Assembly (NCBI GenBank): GCA_905182985.1
Contig: CAJJDN010000232.1
Coordinates: forward strand, 8,267-33,624
Direction of reading: 5' to 3'
DNA: 25,358 bases
Origin: Paramecium sonneborni
Taxonomy: Eukaryota > Ciliophora > Oligohymenophorea > Peniculida > Parameciidae
The translations under genes and the position numbers were made by a program. Positions 10,409-21,414 of the stretch are shown here, one piece after another. Position 1 is the first letter of the stretch. Each line of letters starts with the position of its first letter. The notes beneath the pieces are model-generated. The model was not told the DNA's origin. It did not search any database and was given only the letters and a program-made list of their open reading frames with translations.

Positions 10409-11793
10409 TTATATTTTAATATTGATTTAACAACAAATCAAATTAACTCATTAAATGTGAGGATTTCCTTCTTTATTTAATAAAAACTTTACTCATATTC
10501 TCTTCTAATAATTCTTCTTAAATTAAACAAAATTTTTGAAATTAACTAATTAATATTTCCCAAATAGATTAAATTTGAGCGAATTATCAAATTTGAATTA
10601 AAATTGCTTAAAGATAAGAATAGTTGTGATTTAATAATTATTGGTTTTTTAATTAAAATTAAAATGTCTAAAGGATGAAATAATCTTTAATTTTAAAATT
10701 TATATTTAATAATCAAATTTGAAAAACACACCTAATCCATTCTACAAACTTGATAAGAAATATATATCTTTTTATTTATGATTTTAATACAATTTAATTT
10801 TAAATATATCAAAATAAATTTCACTTATAATTAAATTACTTTTTACAAAGAATTTAGTAATTATTTTAAAAAAATCCTTAATTATAATTAAATTACCTTT
10901 TAATTTTAGGCAAATTTAATTTTATTACAATTGCAATAATTATTAACATTAAATATTAGTAATTTTTCCTTTTATTCATGCAAATATTTTTCATTATAAT
11001 TATTTTATTATTTAGGTGGATCTTTCTTTTTATTTGTACAAAATGAAATAATTCTTGTATAATTTATTTATTTTAAAATAATTATTCACTATCTTTACAA
11101 ATTTATTAATTATTATGTTAATTTTGATAATGTTTTTATTTTAAAAACTTGTAAATTTGTTATTCTTTTTTAAATTAGGAAATTCAGTTAGATTTTTTAT
11201 TTTTCCCTATTTCTAAAGATTATACTACTCCATATTATAATATTTGTACTAGACGTGGTATTTTAAAATTATTTTAATATATATTCTAAATTTATATTTT
11301 TAAAACAACTGCATTAATTAATAGCACCCTATAAGCATTGAGTTTTGTTTTATCGTATCGACACAATAATGAAGTATCTCAATTATGATTATGGTAATCA
11401 ATGAGATCAATTTTATAAGTCATGGCTTATAAATATTCAAAGAGTTTTAAGTATATCAAAGCTTATGTTTAGATAATATGTAATTAAAAAAAAATACATA
11501 AAGTATTGAAAAAAAAAATATCAATTATTGATTATATTCAAATATAGAAACCTGAAATTTCTGATTAGAATAATAAAACATCCTAATCAAGAGAAATGAG
11601 CCTTCAATTATTTCCTGAAATATATATTATAATATAAATGATCTATATATTATAAATAATTTATTTGTTATTAAGTAAAATAAATGAATTCTTAAATATC
11701 TCTCAAATGTTCATTGAATTCAAGATATCATTAAAATCATAACAATAATAATTTATGTAATAATGACATTTTTTTTAGATTTTCCTATTCAAA
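10409..11793. other. gene-free AT-rich region next to the telomere-addition site
   Basis: About 1.4 kb of almost pure A/T sequence with short imperfect repeats (for example two near-copies of a TTATAATTAAATTAC motif near 10827 and 10882). No coding or RNA gene was seen on either strand. Confidence 0.6.
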
Positions 11794-11854
11794 TTTTACA
11801 AATTTTATTTCCTATGGCTGATCGAAAAAACAAACTATTGAATGAGTATATATC
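11794..11854. repeat. 61-nt segment shared with the telomere-capped end (copy 1)
   Basis: Matches 12861-12921 with a single difference (G at 11816, A at 12883; constant offset 1067). It is the last sequence before the N gap. Here it is preceded by ordinary AT-rich DNA, whereas the other copy is preceded by telomere repeats. Confidence 0.93.
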
Positions 11855-12804
11855 NNNNNNNNNNNNNNNNNNNNNNNNNNNNNNNNNNNNNNNNNNNNNN
11901 NNNNNNNNNNNNNNNNNNNNNNNNNNNNNNNNNNNNNNNNNNNNNNNNNNNNNNNNNNNNNNNNNNNNNNNNNNNNNNNNNNNNNNNNNNNNNNNNNNNN
12001 NNNNNNNNNNNNNNNNNNNNNNNNNNNNNNNNNNNNNNNNNNNNNNNNNNNNNNNNNNNNNNNNNNNNNNNNNNNNNNNNNNNNNNNNNNNNNNNNNNNN
12101 NNNNNNNNNNNNNNNNNNNNNNNNNNNNNNNNNNNNNNNNNNNNNNNNNNNNNNNNNNNNNNNNNNNNNNNNNNNNNNNNNNNNNNNNNNNNNNNNNNNN
12201 NNNNNNNNNNNNNNNNNNNNNNNNNNNNNNNNNNNNNNNNNNNNNNNNNNNNNNNNNNNNNNNNNNNNNNNNNNNNNNNNNNNNNNNNNNNNNNNNNNNN
12301 NNNNNNNNNNNNNNNNNNNNNNNNNNNNNNNNNNNNNNNNNNNNNNNNNNNNNNNNNNNNNNNNNNNNNNNNNNNNNNNNNNNNNNNNNNNNNNNNNNNN
12401 NNNNNNNNNNNNNNNNNNNNNNNNNNNNNNNNNNNNNNNNNNNNNNNNNNNNNNNNNNNNNNNNNNNNNNNNNNNNNNNNNNNNNNNNNNNNNNNNNNNN
12501 NNNNNNNNNNNNNNNNNNNNNNNNNNNNNNNNNNNNNNNNNNNNNNNNNNNNNNNNNNNNNNNNNNNNNNNNNNNNNNNNNNNNNNNNNNNNNNNNNNNN
12601 NNNNNNNNNNNNNNNNNNNNNNNNNNNNNNNNNNNNNNNNNNNNNNNNNNNNNNNNNNNNNNNNNNNNNNNNNNNNNNNNNNNNNNNNNNNNNNNNNNNN
12701 NNNNNNNNNNNNNNNNNNNNNNNNNNNNNNNNNNNNNNNNNNNNNNNNNNNNNNNNNNNNNNNNNNNNNNNNNNNNNNNNNNNNNNNNNNNNNNNNNNNN
12801 NNNN
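11855..12804. other. assembly gap, 950 Ns
   Basis: An unsequenced run joining two pieces whose ends overlap by 61 nt, so the true distance may be zero or undefined. Reading frames that cross it, including the Thr-Pro/Asn-Pro run, are meaningless. Confidence 0.97.
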
Positions 12805-12860
12805 CAACCCCAACCCCAACCCCAACCCCAAACCCAAACCCAAACCCAAACCCAAACCCA
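12805..12860. repeat. telomere repeat array (C4A2 and C3A3)
   Basis: 56 nt of C-strand telomere repeat, read 5' to 3' toward the right-hand DNA. On the G strand, going outward from 12860, there are five GGGTTT units, then four GGGGTT units, then the gap. A mix of G4T2 and G3T3 is characteristic of Paramecium telomeres. The orientation shows that DNA from 12861 rightward is the end of a chromosome, capped here. Confidence 0.93.
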
Positions 12861-12921
12861 TTTTACAAATTTTATTTCCTATAGCTGATCGAAAAAACAA
12901 ACTATTGAATGAGTATATATC
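12861..12921. repeat. 61-nt segment abutting the telomere (copy 2)
   Basis: Second copy of 11794-11854 (one mismatch). The telomere repeats are joined directly to its first base, which marks the addition point. It continues rightward into subtelomeric DNA. Confidence 0.93.
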
Positions 12922-14176
12922 AATAATAATAATTATACATGAAAGAATTGTAGATAAATTTAATTACGATAATTAAACTCAAAAATTTTATTCTTAAAAA
13001 AGAAATTATGAATTTATAATTTTAATGGCAAAATTATAATTATTTGAACATAATTAAATAAAATTTATTTAATGAGAGTGAGGATTTAAATAATAGAGCT
13101 TTTAATAATTAGTTCATAATAAACTGTATAATTTAATGATGTTTTTAAGGGATACGATCTAGTTCTAGAAAAAGAGTTAAATATAAAATAGAATTTTTTT
13201 TTTAATTTCCTCAAAAATTTAATTTATTCTCAAACCATCATTTTCTAAATCGAATTAAATAAATTGCTTTTATCTAGAACAAGATTTTTAATACTTAAGA
13301 AAACTCAATTTATTTAAATTTGAGTTTTAATTTGTGGTAATAATAAAATTTTTATTAAGAAATTAATATTGTGGCTTTTTCTTCTTAGTCTTTAAAGTGA
13401 CTTTGGTTTTTATTATTGTTTAGATTTAATGAAAGAAAGCTATAAAAATAAATCCAATAAAATCAAGATCATAATAGAGCTAAATCATATTTTAAAATTA
13501 AGTAATTAATAATATAATGTAAGGATCTCACTTTAGAATATTGTAGCGAATAAATAAATTACTTATTAATCAAAACGGTACATCTCTACAAAAGTTAGAG
13601 ACAGGGATGATGAATAAATATAATTTAATTTATGTTCTGGAAATAAATAAATGAGTACTAAAAAAGGGTTTTATAAATTTTAGCTATTTTTTATCTTAAC
13701 ATTTTTATGAAGGATCAATTTTGAAGATGAAATATGATAAGAATCAATTCAATATTGGTCCTAATACGAAATATATAAAAGAAAAATAGCATAAATTTTT
13801 ATCACCGTTTTTTTTGAATGAATTATAATATCTCATTTCACTATTCTATCTTAAACTTAATTTATTATATTTATTTTATAAATGTTTTCTCTTTAATTTA
13901 TTTGGTCTTTGTCGACTATATATTTAGCTATAAATAATTAATTTCCAATACAATTTTAATATTTATAATTGTAATTATATTAATGTAGAAAATATTAAAA
14001 CTCATGAATTAAAATTATACATGTTTAGTATTAATATGAACATAATAATCACATGATTAAAAATTAAAATAGATTTTTTAAAATTCATCATGGATTTTAA
14101 TTTAACATCTATAAAAAAATAATTTATACTATAATTCTATTAATTTTATTTTAATAATTTTTTTAATAAATCCTCC
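12922..14176. other. subtelomeric gene-free region
   Basis: About 1.25 kb between the telomere-addition point and the first gene. AT-rich, with no convincing frame. A TGA-free run from about 13727 is within chance, and a scrap near 13570-13650 (NGTSLQKLETGMMNKY) is too short to judge. Confidence 0.55.
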
Positions 14177-16829
14177 ATGCTCAAAAATCAAAATGTTTAA
14201 GAAGAAAGTTAAAAAAGGATAATATTGTATTTCAATTTGGAACATAGTAATAAATCATTAATGGAATTAAAAAACATAAAGAATCTAAAAATTATTTTCA
14301 AAAATTCCACATATATTAAATTTGAGTAAAAATAATAGTCCTATGTGACATAATTATATTATTTTTAAGGAATTTTTTAGGAAAATTCAAACGATGCATT
14401 TGATATAAACAAACTGACTTAAGTTAAGATTAATTTACTCCAACTTGTCCAATAGTTTAATAAAAGCTAAATAAAAGTTATTCTTCAATATAAATTTCCA
14501 ATATAGTAAGAATAATAATAAATTGATCAGCATATTTATTAGTTATTTGATGGCTTCTTAATTTAATAATAAAACATCGTATTACTTTAAATAGATGAGA
14601 ATTAGTAGTAAATTACTTCTTAGTTATATTAGCCGAAAATTTTAGATCAACTTGTTTCTTTTATCTAAAATACAAAAAAGAATCTAACATTCAATAAGGA
14701 TTGTAAATAAAAAGAAATAGAATCTAAGAAGTTGTTAGGATCATTTATAAATCATTTAAATTCACCTACAGGTTTTTTCTAATTTGAATAAAATGATTAT
14801 TACTCTGTAGCCGTTTCAATTTTACCTTTACTTAAAAGATGAATTGGAAGTACTAACATTATTATTCCTGAAAAATATAAGAGTATTTTAACTTAATATA
14901 TACTAATTACTTGAATTGCCAACTAATTTAAATTATGAAAAAAAAGATGAGAATTTTTAACAATTATAAAAATTATTGCGTGGCCTCTTATGTAGATTCC
15001 ATTAAATAATTAATTAAAGAGAATCGAATATAAAAATTATTGTCTCTGAAATTCACTCAGCTATTTTACATTGGGAGCCTCGTATTTAAAACTACTTAAA
15101 ATATTTGGCTTAAAAAGACGAAAATGTTAATTCATTTATTATGAAGGAAAAAATATTTTTATTTAATTATGAAAAAGTTAATAATGAAGTAATAGAAGGA
15201 TATAAAACAAAAGAATTAATTTCTAGAAATTTTACTTAAGACATTGTGAAAAGTTATTTAGAAAAAGAAATGAAAATAATATCTTAATAATGTACTTTTG
15301 AGATTAAGTACTTTGATTTTCATCTTCCGTCTAAACTTAAAATGTTTCAAGAATTAAATAATTTTTCGATTAAATAAAATCCGATTAATAAGACGAATGT
15401 CTGCTTATTAGGTTTAACAAAAACTGGTAAAAGTACATTACTAAATATCTTGATTAATCCTAATAATATTGAAATTATTGAAATTGATAATAAAAAATAT
15501 TTCTCTATCATTAAGCAATTTCATAATATTACAATATCTTAAGTTTGTAAAAGTGAGACTAAAAATACATTTGATAAAGATCACGGACACACCAGGATTT
15601 TTTGATACAGATAATTAAACTAGATTAATTAATTAGGTTAAAATTTTTACATAATTACAAAGATCACCTTAAGTAATATTTTTAATTTTAATTGATGGAT
15701 AATAATTGTGTGAAAATATTAATGATTTTTATTAAACTATTGAGCATTTCTATTTGTTTTTTGGAGACAGGTTAATTGAATCTTAATTAGAAAAATTCAT
15801 TATACCTGTGTTTAATAAATTAAAATCGAATACAATGAATAAGATAAAAGAGTTTTTGAAAAAAGAAATTGAAGTAGAAAGCTAAAAAAATTAGTTCATA
15901 AAAGCTATTAAAAATAGATTGAAATTTATAAGGCATCTCATTTTCTTTATAAAAATGAAATATAACAATTAGAGAAATAAAAAATGGAAATTAACAACAA
16001 AATTAATAAATTATTAGGTGAGGAAAAACTGACTTAAGAGATAAAAGATTTAAATAAATAAGTAATTAAATTATAAAATTAAATTGATTTCAAATAAAAT
16101 CAAAGAAAATAAATAAACTATGGCCTATTAGAGAATATTAAATAATAAATTTTAAATTAATGTAAATACTTATAATAGGAACAGAATTAATAAAAATCCA
16201 AGATTGTGTTCACTTTAGCATTAAATCCTGATATGAAAGAGTATTATAATACTATTTTAAAGTATTAAGATGAAATTTGTGAACTTCTTTTAAAGTTAAT
16301 CACTGATGTGATAACTAACAATCTTTTAAATGATCATTCAAGAAATGTTGATGATGTAATAGAACAATGCAATTAGATAGACAACAACATAAAAGAATAT
16401 AAATCAAAAGAAAACAATATAAGTGTTTTCTCATTTTTTTATTCTTTGAGGTAAAAATTTCTTAATGTATTCGAAAATCAAAGATTGATTGAAGATTTAA
16501 TTAATAAATTGAATTCTATAAATAACCTCTCTCAATTCATACTGAATGGATAAAGAATAAAAGAAATTTCTACTTAATACTTAGAAAATGAATTGAATCT
16601 AATAAGACAAAGTTGTAATAATGTATGCGATAATAAAGATTTTAAAGATTTTTTGTCTGAAAAAAAATATTTTAATTTTTAAATAATTTTTTTTAGATTA
16701 ATAACATAAACAGAGAAAGCAAAAATTATAAAGCAAAGGACCAAAGAGGAAGAAGAAAAACTCAAGATGGAAATTTTAAAAATTGAATATAATGAATTAA
16801 AAAAATCATAAGAGACAAAAAAGAACTGA
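14177..16829 (+). pseudogene. AIG1/septin-like P-loop GTPase with coiled-coil tail, frame broken repeatedly
   Basis: ATG 14177 opens 221 clean codons (MLKNQNVQEESQKR...), then TGA at 14840. Coding style continues in four further frame segments to TGA 16827-16829. A GTPase domain is plain: G1 GLTKTGKSTLLN at 15411, a G2-like KSETKNT, G3 DTPGFFDT at 15586, and a degenerate G4 VFNK at 15808. A long charged coiled-coil region follows (for example QIEIYKASHFLYKNEIQQLE, near 15918) with an EEEEKLK helix near the end. The G1/G3 style resembles AIG1/GIMAP or septin-like GTPases. Breaks are TGA 14840; a shift between about 14870 and 14935; a shift near 15031-15036 in an A run; a shift between about 15570 and 15580, just before G3; and a shift in the seven-A run at 15884-15890. 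No GTA...TAG intron that I could find repairs them. Either a recent pseudogene or low-quality consensus; the neighbouring intact 545-aa gene argues for real decay. Confidence 0.65.
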
Positions 16830-17005
16830 TTGATAATTATTATATTAGAAATTATACATTAAAATAATTAATCCTTTCTTTTAATTATTCTTAATTCATG
16901 ATAATTCCTTTCATATTTAAATTCTAATCGTCAGAGAAATAAGATAATTAATTAAATATATTATATACGTAAAATTAATTATATGTATATTATAATTATT
17001 GTAAT
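15858..17005. repeat. 1148-nt exact direct repeat, copy 1 (unmerged contig overlap)
   Basis: Identical to 17007-18154 at a constant offset of 1149, separated only by one N. The repeat ends exactly at the N on this side and begins exactly after it on the other. This is the signature of two overlapping contig ends placed side by side rather than a genomic duplication. It covers the 3' part of the GTPase relic and its downstream spacer. Confidence 0.9.
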
Positions 17006-17006
17006 N
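17006..17006. other. contig junction (single N)
   Basis: A single N between the end of copy 1 and the start of copy 2 of the 1148-nt repeat; a placeholder for a gap of unknown (probably negative) size. Confidence 0.9.
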
Positions 17007-17978
17007 GAAAAAAGAAATTGAAGTAGAAAGCTAAAAAAATTAGTTCATAAAAGCTATTAAAAATAGATTGAAATTTATAAGGCATCTCATTTTCTTTATA
17101 AAAATGAAATATAACAATTAGAGAAATAAAAAATGGAAATTAACAACAAAATTAATAAATTATTAGGTGAGGAAAAACTGACTTAAGAGATAAAAGATTT
17201 AAATAAATAAGTAATTAAATTATAAAATTAAATTGATTTCAAATAAAATCAAAGAAAATAAATAAACTATGGCCTATTAGAGAATATTAAATAATAAATT
17301 TTAAATTAATGTAAATACTTATAATAGGAACAGAATTAATAAAAATCCAAGATTGTGTTCACTTTAGCATTAAATCCTGATATGAAAGAGTATTATAATA
17401 CTATTTTAAAGTATTAAGATGAAATTTGTGAACTTCTTTTAAAGTTAATCACTGATGTGATAACTAACAATCTTTTAAATGATCATTCAAGAAATGTTGA
17501 TGATGTAATAGAACAATGCAATTAGATAGACAACAACATAAAAGAATATAAATCAAAAGAAAACAATATAAGTGTTTTCTCATTTTTTTATTCTTTGAGG
17601 TAAAAATTTCTTAATGTATTCGAAAATCAAAGATTGATTGAAGATTTAATTAATAAATTGAATTCTATAAATAACCTCTCTCAATTCATACTGAATGGAT
17701 AAAGAATAAAAGAAATTTCTACTTAATACTTAGAAAATGAATTGAATCTAATAAGACAAAGTTGTAATAATGTATGCGATAATAAAGATTTTAAAGATTT
17801 TTTGTCTGAAAAAAAATATTTTAATTTTTAAATAATTTTTTTTAGATTAATAACATAAACAGAGAAAGCAAAAATTATAAAGCAAAGGACCAAAGAGGAA
17901 GAAGAAAAACTCAAGATGGAAATTTTAAAAATTGAATATAATGAATTAAAAAAATCATAAGAGACAAAAAAGAACTGA
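17007..17978 (+). pseudogene. second copy of the GTPase 3' part (probably the same locus)
   Basis: Repeats the GTPase sequence from mid-gene (15858 onward) to its TGA at 17976-17978, including the same seven-A run with the frame break. It has no 5' end. In the real chromosome it is most likely the same DNA as 15858-16829. Confidence 0.75.
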
Positions 17979-18154
17979 TTGATAATTATTATATTAGAAA
18001 TTATACATTAAAATAATTAATCCTTTCTTTTAATTATTCTTAATTCATGATAATTCCTTTCATATTTAAATTCTAATCGTCAGAGAAATAAGATAATTAA
18101 TTAAATATATTATATACGTAAAATTAATTATATGTATATTATAATTATTGTAAT
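17007..18154. repeat. 1148-nt exact direct repeat, copy 2
   Basis: Partner of 15858-17005; see that entry. After 18154 the sequence continues into unique DNA. Confidence 0.9.
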
Positions 18155-19066
18155 AATTTAGAAAGGTTCTCGGTTTATTTTTTATAATTACTATTAATAA
18201 ATGGTTTTGTTATGAATCAAAGCTATTCTTGATTAAATATTTAATAATTATATTATTATAAAATAATTCAAATTATACTTAAGTTGGTTAACATAAAATT
18301 TCCTTTCTATTATTTTATTAATATTAAATGTATAAAATCACCTAGATCCTTATTCTAATCATACCATTAAATATCAGCAATCTAGACCTTATATTATCTA
18401 TATTTAAAGTATTAAAAAGTATTCATATTATACAATAAACCTTCTTTAAGTAGGAAATCAATAACAAATTAAATTTATATTTAGATAATTTTTGATTTTA
18501 ATAGCTTAATTTTTTAATTTAATTCTAAACAATATATTGATTCTATTTTTCTACAATCAAATTTTTCTATCTATCTGTGAAACCATTTAAAAATAAAAAT
18601 TATAAAAATTTTTTTTAATTTTTATGATGCATAATGTTGATATTAGAGAAAAAATAATTTAAATCCTGAAGCTATGTTTATAATCGAAGTCTATTTACTA
18701 ATAATAAGTAGAATTTTAGATTGATATTTTAAATGAAATTTAAAATCAATTTCTGTTAATTCCAAAATTAATCCCTTACATTACAACCTTATGTCTTGGA
18801 ATAAGTGGAGGCTTATATTTTATTCTTTAAAATATCCTAATTATCAATCTTTCTTAAGCTTGACCCTTTATGGCCCCATGATATTATGTGAAAGTCTTAT
18901 AAATTTAGAAACCTTTTTTTTTCTTAAAAAAAACGAAAACCTGATGGGGATCTATCTTTAACTATAATCAAGTAGTAGGATAGTTAACCAAATTACTGTT
19001 TAAAATTATAATTTTCTTAAATAGATCATGATAATTAAAAATATATAATAAATTTCATAAAATATA
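18155..19066. other. intergenic region between convergent genes
   Basis: About 0.9 kb between the GTPase relic (+) and the 3' end of the B-box/WD40 gene (-). A plus-strand frame from ATG 18791 to TGA 19091-19093 (100 codons, MSWNKWRLIFYSLKYPNYQS...) looks partly coding-like but runs into the end of the opposite-strand gene and matches no family I know. It may be a relic. Confidence 0.35.
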
Positions 19067-20704
19067 TCATTTGTAAATTATTTCATATAGTGACCTGAAA
19101 TGATACATATATTTGTAATCTTTAGAAATAACAATCTTATTGGATATTTCAAGACTTAGATTTTATTCAACATAAAATTTCCAGTTTTAGAGTTACTTCA
19201 AAATAAATATTTTTTAACCAAATTGTACAATCATTACCTATTTATCACCATTATAAAATATTTTTGAGTGCATATTTTAATTTAATTTATCAATTATTTC
19301 TATTTCTATATTATGTAACTCCTAAAATGATCCTTTTTCTATCTTAAAGATAGTAATTTATGATTTTTATTATTCCCCTGCTACTAAAATTTCATCTGTT
19401 ATAAAACAAGTAGGTCCTTGTATATCTATTTACTTTGCATGCAGAGTTTAGACAGCCCATTTATTATTCTTATCTAAAGCCCAAAGAATTAATTTATCAC
19501 TGCGAGACACTAAATTAGTCTCATTTAAACTTAAAGTTATTTAAAAAACACAAGAAATAGGTGTATCAAGTGAATATATAAAGGTTAAAGAATTTTTAAT
19601 CTAATCAACTCCCCAAATATTGATAGTTTGATCTTCACTACTAGATATTAAAAGATCTTCTTGGTTATTTAAAATCAAACTAATAATCCTTTTTGTATGT
19701 TTCTTATGCGATTTAGAAATTTCCCAATTATGAGAATTGAACCAAGATTTTTTTTCTCTTTCAATGCAACATTTAATACTCCCTTATTCCATGCCAAACA
19801 CAAACCAATTGTTTTTTTTGCTAAAAACAGTCTATTCTACTCCCTACCCTAATTTAAATTTGAGATTTTAATCAATTAATTTTCCATTTTCGAATTTCCA
19901 TACAAATATTTATGTAAAATATTCTGTCACAAATAAGGAATTATCTTTATTAAATTCTCCTCCCATAAAAAGTTAAGAATCTTAATCAGTAAAAACCTAA
20001 TTAAAAAATACTGATTATTATTTTGCTTATTCTTACAATAATTATTATTTTTTTTTTTCCAATTCATTATTCTTTTCTTTAATTTCCTTGTTTAAAATTT
20101 CTAAATTCCAATTTCTTTAATTTGATGATTATTCTATAACCGCTTATAATTTCTCTTTTACATTTTCACAAAGTATTTTCCTTAATGATTCAACGTTCAT
20201 CAAAGTCTTAATAGTATAATTATTGTTTAACTTTTTTATTTTTTCTTCATATTAGTTTTTTTCTTAATCAATTAATTATTAATGAGATAGATTTACATTA
20301 TTAATTTCTTCCATTATGCTGAATCGCATTGAATCTATTGATAGACCATGTAATTCATTCTTCCACATCGAGATCAGATTCATCATTTGATCAATTATTT
20401 GAATAGTTTCACTCTTAATTTATCTAAAATCATTAATTAATCCATCTAATTAGTCAGAATATATTTCAACAGATTTTGTTATTTCATAGCAAACACTTTG
20501 TTTTACTTCTTGAATTTTATCCATAAAGTCATTAAATGAAACACCATTGAGAACTCCTCTATTATTTAATAAGCATTCTTGGCACATCAATCTTTGGTTT
20601 CCTTTTAATTCTTAATCCACTAATACAATAATAATTGGTTAATTCTTATGTTAATTTTAACATGTTATTGTGTCTAATTGCTCTAATATTTTACATTTCT
20701 ACAT
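19067..20704 (-). CDS. B-box-like zinc finger / coiled-coil / WD40 protein, 545 aa
   Basis: The best intact gene here: ATG 20704 to TGA 19069-19067, 546 codons with no intron and no break, and checkpoints along the gene all fall in frame. The N-terminus has a Cys/His cluster (C4, C15-x3-H19, C41-x2-C44) like a B-box zinc finger, with the segment VLVDQELKGNQRLMCQECL. About residues 55-245 form long helices and coiled coil, rich in Glu, Lys and Gln. The C-terminal half is a diverged WD40 propeller: LFMGGEFNKDNSLFVTEY, IFVWKFENGKL, then RIISLILNNQEDLLISSSED leading into QTINIWG, and DKLILWALDKNN. This architecture belongs to a large Paramecium family known to me only as predicted proteins; a scaffolding role is a guess. 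The TGA of the upstream minus-strand gene is 68 nt away, so the cluster is compact. Confidence 0.85.
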
Positions 20705-20772
20705 TTATGAATATATATAATTGAATTATTTTTTATAAAAGATTTCTAATTACCTCATAGGATTTATATAAT

Positions 20773-21386
20773 TCAATTATATTCTTTATGTATGTTTTAT
20801 AAAATTAATAAAATATTGCATTTTGGAAATAATATATGGTTTTTTATGATAAAATTTAATTTACAAAGATCTGCCTTCTTTATCGATAATTGAATTTCAT
20901 CTACTTTTTCTCGAGAGGATTCAGTTTTATCACTAACATAAAATTTCAACACAATAATCCTAATGCTGTGAGTTGATTTATTAGTTGGGCAAACAGTTCC
21001 TTTTTAGGAGCCATTAGTGAAATTGCAATTGTATTTATGATATCCATTTTTCTATATCATTACGCATCTGAATTACTGAATTTTAGGAAAAATCATAAAC
21101 CATTCTATATTAGAGATTGAATGTTATTTCTTAACTAATTGAGAATTATAAAATCTTCCCTAAAAATTATATTTGTAAACGTAATCTGGACATTATAGTT
21201 TTAATTATAAATTTAAAAGCTTTAACCTGAGAAGATATATTTAATTCCTTTTGTTAGATAAGAAATAAAGAAGATCTTTTTTTTTCAATAAAAATATAAT
21301 TAAGAAAAAGAAGACTAAATTTTAAAAATTATACCTTCAAAGCTTTTAATACTAAATAAAAAGAAATTTCTAAATTTAATTATCAT
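20773..21386 (-). CDS. candidate hypothetical protein, 197 aa, one 20-nt intron
   Basis: ATG 21386, an intron at 21334-21315 (GTA...TAG, 20 nt) and TGA 20775-20773 give 198 spliced codons. The candidate fills the space between two genes almost exactly, starting 28 nt after the STAND-like gene's stop and ending 68 nt before the B-box gene's start. Such spacing is typical of Paramecium and is the main argument for it. The N-terminus is hydrophobic (about residues 14-27, FEVFFFLIIFLLKK) and could be a signal or membrane anchor. A Cys-containing stretch (CVMIQKNGYHKYNCNFTNG) sits past the middle. No family recognised. Without the intron the ATG frame does not stay open into the main frame. A chance run cannot be excluded. 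Confidence 0.42.
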
Positions 21387-21414
21387 AATTGGAAATATAA
21401 TTATCATATATATT

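Noticed and set aside
11763..12900. Long reading frames on both strands through the gap, including Thr-Pro/Asn-Pro and Gly-Leu dipeptide runs
   Set aside because: They are Ns plus translated telomere repeats, not protein.
13560..13720. Possible MORN-like Paramecium repeat (NGTSLQKLETGMM...)
   Set aside because: Too short, interrupted, and lacking the Gly/Trp pattern of that family.
15858..18154. A real tandem duplication of the GTPase 3' part
   Set aside because: Perfect identity with both boundaries exactly at a single N fits an unmerged contig overlap much better.
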